Part shown: positions 54,133 to 62,155 of the stretch, piece after piece
How the letters are laid out: each line of letters begins with the position of its first letter
Position numbering within the stretch: the stretch's first letter is position 1
From: Symsagittifera roscoffensis
Lineage: Eukaryota; Xenacoelomorpha; Acoela; Convolutidae
Assembly: GCF_963678635.1 (NCBI RefSeq)
Contig: NC_087068.1
Location: 18,605,872-18,668,026 of the forward strand
Length of the DNA stretch: 62,155 nt
Reading direction: 5' to 3'
The notes under the pieces: model-generated
The model's database searches: none
Seen by the model: the letters and a program-made list of their open reading frames with translations, nothing else
Told to the model about the DNA's origin: nothing
Program-made: the position numbers and the translations under genes

Positions 54133-54540
54133 TGAGTTAGGACCGAAGTGTAACTCATAGAGTAATTTCGGATAGGGTACACCGTCTGCTCGTCACGCTA
54201 TCTTATTTTCGGCCGGATAGATTCGTGCAACTTCTTAGTCTAATACCGATCCTAATCTTACTCTTATACTATCTAGTCTCAGGTTGTTTAACTAGTCTCT
54301 GCTAGGCTCAATAGATCTAGGGTATACTGGTTTATTGCGGCTGCTGAAGTGCTCGGGAGAGTCCAACTAATTTCTAAGTTAAATTCAAATCTCTCTGGTG
54401 CTGAAATTACAAGTAACTTCAGCACTTACAAATAAGTGGGTTGTTAGTTAGATGGATCATGATTGGTTAATATTAAATACTTTACATTGGTAAAACATTT
54501 AATTTATCCAATCATAAAATGTAGTTTAGATCAGGTTCCA
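54133..54540 (-). repeat. 5' LTR of the giant element
   Basis: This 408-bp copy matches 35,616-36,023 base for base as far as I can read, at a constant offset of 18,517. The same CCAAT boxes, inverted repeat (54,398-54,425) and AATAAA are present. It is followed outwardly by CTAT, the target-site duplication, and then the satellite. Confidence 0.95.
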
Positions 54541-54544
54541 CTAT

Positions 54545-54640
54545 TTATGTTTAAGATCTCATATGGGCATTCTGGTTATGTTTAAGATCTGATATGGACA
54601 GTCAGGTTATGTCTGCACTGATAAGCAGTCTGGTTGTCTA
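54545..54640 (+). repeat. 31-bp satellite, right part
   Basis: After the CTAT duplication the satellite resumes with ttatgtttaagatct, in phase with the partial unit on the left, and decays over about three units. Confidence 0.85.
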
Positions 54641-57179
54641 TATGGTACGAATATTTCTCAACTTTCATTTCGTTTTAATTTTTTCGGGATGAACTTCGGC
54701 TTTTTTGCTCGCTGGTTTTCGAGTTTTTGAAATTTACTGCTGTCTATGTCGTGGTATTGCAGTATGGGCTATTTGGTTACGGTTTCTTTACGTTTAATTA
54801 TTTTACTCAATTGTTCGTTCATTTTTTATTGAATCTATGGTTGAGTTAGTGTGATTTAATCCTTAGTCGAGACTAACAAATTGTGTGAAATAATTTTTTC
54901 TAGGGTTTTTTTATTATACGGCAATCACTTGGCTCTGAAGGATAAATTATCTTGTTCTAGAATTTTTGAAATCCGTGATTCATGATTTTTATGGATTGCG
55001 CCATCAAATTATGCAGCTAATATTTTTTTTGAGGCAATTTCCAGTTTATTACGTTTTTAATGAAAGTTTCATTCTCCGAAAATTCAACTAACACAGGTAT
55101 ATTTTGTTTGTAAAATTTGTTTAAACGTATCTTTTATTGTTCCGACCATTGAAATGGAGAGCAACTTAGTCTTCGGATGTTTTTTTTTCTCGCATAATCG
55201 GTACCACACCTAATCCTCGGATTGTGTCCACTGATATATTCTATTGCAGCTTTTTGAGCCGTGATGCGAATTGAATAAACCTCAAAAAATTGCCACAGTG
55301 TCGAGAAGAACTGGTTTCAAATTTTTAAATTTAAGTCTAATTTCGAGCGAGTAAAGCGATTGAGTATCCTTATTTCTATAGAAATTGATCGTTTTGGCTA
55401 AAAAATGATTTCAATAAAAGAAAACTATTTTTAAAAGCTTCTTTTGGCCCCTTTTTACCAAAAAGTTTTATTACCCTTGCGATAGCAAAAGTATTGCAAT
55501 TGGGTACTAGACTTTTTCCCCGTGAATTGTCCACAGTACTCATTGAACTAGTGGTAATTGGTTCATAAAAAATTTAAAATTTGTAGTGTCTTTTGCCTGC
55601 TTAACCTGGTGTTCGCCGGGCTAAAAATTCACTCATTTATTACGCGTTTGAATACGCCTGGGACGGCAAAGGGACAGCAGGGACACCTGGGACTAGTTTT
55701 TTAAACTTAATTGTTCCGGTTCAAAAAAATTTCGGCCTATGATTTGTCTGCTTATGTTTTGTCGGCTTAGTTGCCACATCTAGAAATCGTTTGTTTTAGC
55801 TGTAAATAATTTTGACTGCAGATGTTTTTAGCATTTCAATTATCCGGCCGAAGCGAAATTTGCTTTTCTTTTTGGTTTTAATTTAGGCAGCTCGATTTGT
55901 TAAAATTTCACTGTCTTTTCATTTTTTCGTCTTTTTTATCGGCTTCATTTTAGTGGCCTCTTATTGCGTTGTTACGCCCGAAACAAGTCTTTGTGCGTGT
56001 TTGTTTGCTCTGACGGGAAAAAGGACTTGAGCTTTGAATTTTTCTGGCAATTATAAATTCAAATCCAAGCAATCATCCGGCGCATCTGTTGTAGAGGTAA
56101 AACAACCGTTTGAGATGGCAAAGATTTGCAGTTTTACTCCAGCCGGGCCCTTTTTTTGTAAACTGGAGTTTTTAGTTTTTTCGGATTATCGTATGTTTAT
56201 TTTTGCCGGCTAAGTTCCCGTAGCTCGATGGTTCAGCTCTATTCCAAACTGCTGTAACCCCCATGCTTGAGACGACAAATCCTGGGAGTTTTAAAACTTC
56301 TTTTGAAAACGTGGCTTCTGTATGCAAAACACAAAACTCTTTGTAGAGTTTCTAATGGTTTAGGCGTTTTTGTTCCGGATAATTTGGGCTTATGTCGCAA
56401 TGTTTGATTTCATATTTGTATCGCAAGTGATGCCAAGCCCAGCTTCACTTCTGTGTAAAATATTCAAAATTTTGGACAAAAATGGAAGTTTTTTGAACAT
56501 TTTTTGAATGTTTATTTTTTATTTTTCGACTGTTATAAGTTTTTTGATTACAACTCCTGTCGATTAAACCTAATACACTCATTTTTTTGCATTTGTATTG
56601 TTTTCTTCGCACAATGCACAAAAATTTACATTTAGTTGATTAAAAAATTGTTCTTTTTTAAAATGCATGTGGTCATAACATTCGTGCTACTTGCAGAGCA
56701 ACCGGCTATCCTCGTTTTCATTTGATTTCAATTTCGCTTAACTCAGCTGACATCATGTCTGCTCTGTTTCCCTGCAAATCATTTGAATTATTTTGTTTTT
56801 GATAGCTGTTTCTGATAATTTTGTTTCATTTTTGGGTTTCTCCTCATTTCTCGTAAACAGTACAATGAGATCATGTTTTTTGATTGATCTTTTTGGAGTA
56901 TTGCACTTTCGAATTTTCGGATCACCTTTTGTCCGCTCATAGGTTTTAATTGACAAAAAGGGTATTATGAAAGTATATGGGATATGCTTTGTTACTTTTT
57001 CATTTAATTTTTATAGGACGCTTCAGAATATTTTTCTTTTTGCAAATTTTTGATATTGAAAGTGGTAACAAAAGGAAGTCAAACTGCTCTTCTATGTGCC
57101 TGATTATTCCGCTAGTCTGTTCATACTTATCCCATTGAGGAGAATTTCGACCCCTTTTTTGGACATATTTATCGAAAAC
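54641..57179. other. AT-rich intergenic DNA
   Basis: Only chance-length frames are seen, for example a 67-codon minus-strand frame at 56,753-56,956. No domain motif, RNA gene or clear element boundary is visible. Confidence 0.4.
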
Positions 57180-57840
57180 GAACCTGTCATTTTTGAGCTG
57201 AATAGTTCAATCGAAAGAACAGGCTATGAGATTCTTCCCTGCTGAAGCGACTACGCCATTTTTACAAAAACTACCCTTGCGAATCTGATATTTGACTTAT
57301 ATCGAAAGCACAGATTGTGGGAATTTTCCCTAGATAACAGACTACGCTTTAATTTGTAGAAAAAACCGTCAATTTGGGAAAATCAAGTTTTGTTGTTTTG
57401 ATTTTTTTAAAACGTTGTTAAAACTACGCTGCAAAATCGGAGCATAAGTGTCCAATCGAAAGAAAAAGTTGCAAAGATTTTCCCATAAGCAACTACAACA
57501 TATTGCAAGTATTTTTCTATAAATGACTACACTGTAATTCTTGAAAAAATAGCTTAGCCTCGGGAAAACTTATTTTTCTAAAATTTTGACCTGTTGGAAA
57601 CTTTTTGAATTCTCTCGAAAACTATCCGCCCAACAATAGTTTATTCGAAGAACAGGTTGCCTTAATCTGTCCCGCATTAACGGATACTCCCCTGTTTTAG
57701 CAGAGAAATTGTCATGGATTTAGAAAAGGTCCGATGTCCCCAATTTTGGTCTTTTTTGGAAAATTATTCAATCGTTGTTCAGAGTTCAATCGAAATAACA
57801 GGTATGAAGAATATCCTCACCACAAGCAGCTTGTATATTT
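57180..57840 (+). repeat. Degenerate ~140-165-bp repeat, cluster 1
   Basis: The landmark 'tcaatcgaaagaacagg' followed by a 'ttccc...agcgactacgcc'-type segment recurs near 57,208, 57,303, 57,453, 57,640 and 57,785 with heavy divergence. The same family appears at 61.8-62.2 kb in the same orientation. Confidence 0.6.
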
Positions 57841-60800
57841 AATGAAAAGAAACCGCTATAGTTTTGGGAAAATCAAGTTTTCGAATGTGACGCCTTTCCT
57901 ATCACCGTACACCAACAAAAAGTCGATTAGGTTTTATGAATCCGGCGCAGTCTGATTGTTGGACTGTCATTTATCTGCCTAATTTGTCCGCATTTTTTCA
58001 CTGCATGGGATTTGCTTCTGGCTTAAGCAATTTTCAATATGTTTGTTTTTTAAATTTTTTCCTGCAATCGGAACGTGCTGATGCCCTTTTTGTTTTCGAA
58101 TATAAATGGCATGCGAAATTGAGAATATATTTCTCCTGAAAATGAATTTAAATATAATCAGTCGCAAACTTCGTTTTAGTAAAAATTCAAATCTGCGTTA
58201 TTGAAAATACATTTTGGGGGATAGAAAAAGGCGCCTGATATGCTTACTGAAAGCGTGTTCTAAAGAAAATGGTTTAAAAAAAAGAGTGAAACTTGCAATA
58301 AATTTGTTTAAATATAACAGCGTTTTAACAATTTTTTTTGATGTAACAGCGTTTTTACGATTGTCTCAATAACAGATTTCAATTACAGATTAACCGCTGG
58401 TGATAGATATCATGCTCATATGTATATGTTTAACAGTGAATGAAAGGTAGAAGTAAATGAAAAATTATAAAAGTTTTTTATTTCTGGTATTATGATCATT
58501 GTTTCACAGAAAATATTTGCTAGAATATAGGATTGGGTGTCTTATACTATAAGACCAAGTCAAAAATTTTATTACGGAAGTTATTGTTGTCCATTGAAAC
58601 AGTAAAATGCTTGAACAGTTCCAGTAGTAGTGTATTATTTTTGAGCTCTTCTACTCTAGAATACTCCTGTTTTGTAGCCAATCAATCAAACTTCATTTCC
58701 AGGTGATTGACATGTTGATCGATGTGGCCAATCGATCACATAATGATCACCTCTTCTCATTATGGGACAAATTGAAAACAGGGCACATTCTTAGGAGTTA
58801 AAAATTAAGTCTCCTTATATAAATTCTACGATTCTTTGTATAGTTTTCATGAATAAAAGACAAACGATGAAATTTTTTGTAACTTAAATAATTAAGACGA
58901 TTTGTACGTTTCAGTTCATGTTTTTTAGATCAATTTTTTTGATAAATAATTAAGAGGCAAGATTTTGTTTCCTTGGATAAGTTCTTTTCAATGTTTTGAG
59001 CTTGCGTTTTGTTTTCATTCATCAGTTGAATGTTATCCGGTGTACACCTGGAGTGAAATATATATAGATAAAAGTATACTTAAGAATTTTTCTGGCTCTG
59101 TCGTCAATCTTCAAACAAATTGCATCCTGAACTTTCATCCCAGAGTTCACTTCGGTTAGTTCAGTAGTCTTGAAGTAGTTCTTAATTTTAATTTGCCTTT
59201 ACACAAACTTGTATTCCTGAAAAAAAGTAAGTGCCAGAAAACTGTATCCCAATGTGTTCTCGTCAGAAAGTACACAAAAACTATTTGTGTTTTGTAAGCA
59301 ACATTGAAACTAAAGAAATCAAACTTCAGATTATCCGCTTTACTTTTTTTCCGAAAAAATGCAGCGCGGTAAGTGAATTAACTTTTTTCGATCGCTACAT
59401 CTTCTAATCGGACTGGTTTAGATTACGAAGTAGTACTATCCATGTATCTCGAAGCCTCGAAAGGTTAACTGCGTGAAAGTTTTATCCCTTCTTCTTCTCA
59501 GTAAAGAATATGCACCGTTTTAAAGGTAATTTATGCTTTAAATTTGCGTCATTTTTCAAGTCTATTAGTTATTATTGTATTGTCGAGAACTACTTGATTT
59601 GGGAATGCGTATTCAACGGTTAATTATACTGCACCAAAACTGACACAACTTTTGTACTTTGGAAGTAGCCCCGAATGCTCCGCCAACAGTAACCATCCCT
59701 AAAAAATTAACCACTAATTTTTGAAATAAATTGTTTCCACGGGATTCATAAAGTACGAAACTAAGAACGCTTATGGGCTGGTATCATTCTGTGCGACCGG
59801 AAAAATAAAAGCCCAATTCAAGTTTTTTTAAGAAACCACAGTTTACGGATACTAGTATAAAATACCTGTCTCAAGGTCTTTGAACCGCAAGATGCTGAAA
59901 GTTTACCCATAGATGAAAGAAAATCCCAGCCTCGCTTCGATTTTACCTTTCAGTACTTCAAAAATTAGACTAGAATCTTGAGGTCTATCATTAATTATCT
60001 TCAGGCATCATCAATCCTTGTTATATTTGTTACTTAATGCTACTTTTAATTTTATGGTCTTACCTCTTAGATTTTTCATTAGTCATGTATCAATACTTGA
60101 AATAATAAAATATTGTGCAAATCATAAAATCGATATGATTACTTAATGATAATAAGATGACAAAAAAATTGATAAGGACAAGTTGCTGCGTTCTTGGGTT
60201 AGTGACGATTTGTCATTTTAAATGTACTTAGTTCAAACATTCGTGGACTTAAATGCGTCTGTTACAAGCTCGCCATGCTTTAGCCATTTTTTCTGCGTTT
60301 TTCAGCTAAGCCATGCATAATTCAGCCTTCACCGATTTCTCCTTTCAAGAATGTTCTGGGAAAAGTTTTCATTTTTTCTTTCCTTTTTCTGTTATTTAAC
60401 AAAATTAATGCCGAACCTCTAGTTTCAAGATTTTTTCTTCTTGAACTTAAACGAATTTTCAAAGTCAGTTGAATTATAAAAACACTTTTCAGTGCGTGAG
60501 TTTCGTTCTTTCATCGAGTATAGCTGCCTTGCCTGTTACCAGAACGCTATATGAGCTTTAACTGAAAATATGGGACGGGTTAACCTTATAGAGTTCGATC
60601 CTTAGATGCTTTAATAATGGTTAACACATGTTCTTGATGCATTGAATTGTTGTTTCGGCCACTGAAAGTGGAGAGGAACATTGTTTTGTGCTGTTTTAGT
60701 ATTTTTTTTCAATTTTATTTTTCTAATTTAGTATTCAAATATCTGGCATCTTTGACTAAAACGAACTTCTACCGAGAATTACGAAGATTAAATTTTTGGT

Positions 60801-61779
60801 AGACCTAGTTTTTTTTACTTCTCATGTTTTGTCATCTCATGTTTTTTATGTTTGCTATATCGCTCCGCTTTGCCGCTGTGTTTAATTAATGAAGTTGAAC
60901 AGGCTGAAAAAAAATTACATTCATATGTAATTGTAGAAAAAAAATCCAGTTTGTCAGAGTGACTCCCCATTTGAATGCATTTGGTTTGTTCAGTTTTTGA
61001 AAATGTGAATTGTCGACGCATAGAGTATGTACAACGAAAAGTGCACACATGATAGAAAGAAAAATGAATAATTGTATTTTTCGAACAATGGGCTGGAAAT
61101 GATCAATCGAGACGGTTAATGGTAATGTCACACCCCAGAGAATTACAATTAGGTGTAACACCTTTAATTGTAGACTGTGTAAAAGAAAAATCTGGACGAC
61201 AATGCAAGTTATCTAAACCAATAGTTGCAACCATGCAACCACCCACAGATAATCTTTCTCGTCTGAAGATTTTCTAAAATTTCCCATGAATCTTGCTTTC
61301 ACTTGAGAGAGCAAGTTACTTGTAATGGGGAGTTAGACTTCTGCCGTACACAACTTCTTTGACACTTTGTGCACCACAATTTTCTGGAAATTCAAGTAAA
61401 ACTACTTCTTAATTTAATTTTTAAGTTTTTCAAAACATGTATTTTGAAAAATTGTTGATTCCGAACTTTGGTTTTTGTCCTAATTTTTGTCGGCCGATTT
61501 TCCCTTTTTGCCAAATACCTTTAAAAATATCGGGTACGCTTTTCATTTATATTCGTTGCAATGCTGAGGTTTTTATTTTTGATTTGAACAGTTAGTTCCT
61601 GTTTGATTAAAAAACATGTATTATGAGAATGTATGGGATTTGGTTTTTAATTTTTTTCCTGCATAAACGTTTAGTCTTTTATAACGTACCCCATTGTCTA
61701 CAGCCTTCGAAACAGTCTGCGGGGGAAATTTTGAAACTCATTTTATATATATTTTTTTATTTTCTGGAAAACAGCCATT
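57841..61779. other. AT-rich intergenic DNA with a nested dyad
   Basis: No frame above ~91 codons and no recognised motif. A nested inverted repeat lies at 58,701-58,752. Nothing else stands out. Confidence 0.4.
58701..58752. repeat. Nested inverted repeat (cruciform-capable)
   Basis: Outer arms aggtgat (58,701-58,707) and atcacct (58,746-58,752) enclose inner arms tgatcgat (58,716-58,723) and atcgatca (58,731-58,738) around a seven-base loop. All arms pair exactly. Confidence 0.6.
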
Positions 61780-62155
61780 CCAAGTGTGAGCCTTTATGCT
61801 TAATCAATAGAACAGGTTGCGATAAGCTGCCCCGATTCAGCGGTTACACCCTAGTTTTTTCCAAAAAGTTATGGCCCTCGTAAATGTCAAACTTTCGATT
61901 TATCGTTTCACTTCCCTCGAAAATTAACTGCACAAATCTGAGATTTCAATTTCAGTAAAAAACGAGTTGCGAAAGTCTCCTCTGTATAAACGGCTACTCC
62001 CAAATTTTACACAAAAAGTTATTGTCCTCGGAGAAGTAATATGTTTGATTTTTTGACCATTTTTTCTTTAGTTTTTCGCAAAAACTATTCTCCCAAAACA
62101 AAGATCTCATTTTCAATGAACGAAAAGATTGTGTGAAGCTCCCCTGCATAAGCGG
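61780..62155 (+). repeat. Degenerate ~140-165-bp repeat, cluster 2 (runs off the window)
   Basis: Copies near 61,804, 61,945 and 62,110 share 'gaacaggttgcgataagctg'-like sequence, then 'agcggttacacc' or 'aacggctactccc', and 'aaaaagttat'. The family is that of 57.18-57.84 kb. The array continues beyond the window end. Confidence 0.65.

Larger units (their letters stand above)
35616..54540 (-). mobile_element. Giant (18.9 kb) intact env-bearing Ty3/gypsy-type LTR retroelement
   Basis: It is bounded by 408-bp direct repeats with no difference visible to me, TG...CA ends, and the 4-bp duplication CTAT (35,612-35,615 and 54,541-54,544). Everything recognisable is on the minus strand: primer site, leader, a 155-aa pre-gag ORF, a 2,740-aa gag-pol, three small ORFs, a Pro/Gln/Ser-rich frame without ATG, an 872-aa envelope-like protein and a 601-aa protein, then ~1.6 kb of 3' untranslated sequence. 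The long ORFs are uninterrupted, so the copy is young and may be active. Typical Ty3 elements are 5-8 kb. Giant ones are known (Ogre in legumes with an extra ORF before gag; Burro in planarians), but I know of none with this gene set. Confidence 0.95.

Overview
The window is about 62 kb of AT-rich animal DNA that consists almost entirely of repeats and mobile elements. I recognise no host protein-coding gene, tRNA or rRNA. A LINE, a Penelope-like fragment, two Ty3/gypsy-type LTR elements and several minisatellites point to an invertebrate metazoan nuclear genome. The sequence alone does not let me name the phylum, and the flanking non-coding DNA is clearly more AT-rich than the element coding regions.

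Layout. 1-3.1 kb: diverged dispersed and tandem repeats beside a decayed coding-like stretch. 4.0-10.6 kb: one segment present three times, an old diverged copy followed by two almost identical 2,337-bp tandem copies, each carrying a Penelope-type GIY-YIG endonuclease remnant on the minus strand. 10.4-11.1 kb: a ~163-bp-period repeat array. 12.6-14.65 kb: a decayed minus-strand LINE with endonuclease and reverse-transcriptase traces. 14.66-29.43 kb: an old LTR element on the minus strand, with ~697-bp LTRs about 6% diverged by hand count. It has lost gag, protease and RT/RNase H but keeps a broken integrase. The pol tail contains a macro domain, and after it comes a broken ~2,850-codon polyprotein frame carrying an SGNH (GDSL-type) hydrolase with an intact-looking active site. 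29.4-35.4 kb: a short inverted-repeat element, two minisatellites, a second ~163-bp array in the opposite orientation, and a local duplication.

35,616-54,540 holds the most striking object: an 18.9-kb LTR retroelement on the minus strand that looks young and intact. Its 408-bp LTRs show no difference I can see, and a 4-bp CTAT duplication flanks it inside a 31-bp satellite. In genomic order it has a 1.25-kb leader with a first-AUG uORF and paired stem-loops, a basic 155-aa pre-gag ORF, one uninterrupted 2,740-aa gag-protease-RT-RNase H-integrase ORF, and then six accessory frames: 42, 76 and 62 aa (the last two very hydrophobic), a Pro/Gln/Ser-rich frame with no ATG in two overlapping registers, an 872-aa envelope-like membrane glycoprotein, and an unrecognised 601-aa protein. 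Several neighbouring ORFs are joined by stop/start overlaps (ATGA twice, TAA directly followed by ATG once), which suggests coupled translation.

54.6-62.2 kb is AT-rich intergenic sequence with two clusters of a ~140-165-bp degenerate repeat and one nested dyad; I see no gene there.

Two candidates deserve follow-up as possibly undescribed systems: the giant env-bearing retroelement with its coupled accessory cassette, and the older element that combines an integrase, a macro domain and an SGNH polyprotein.
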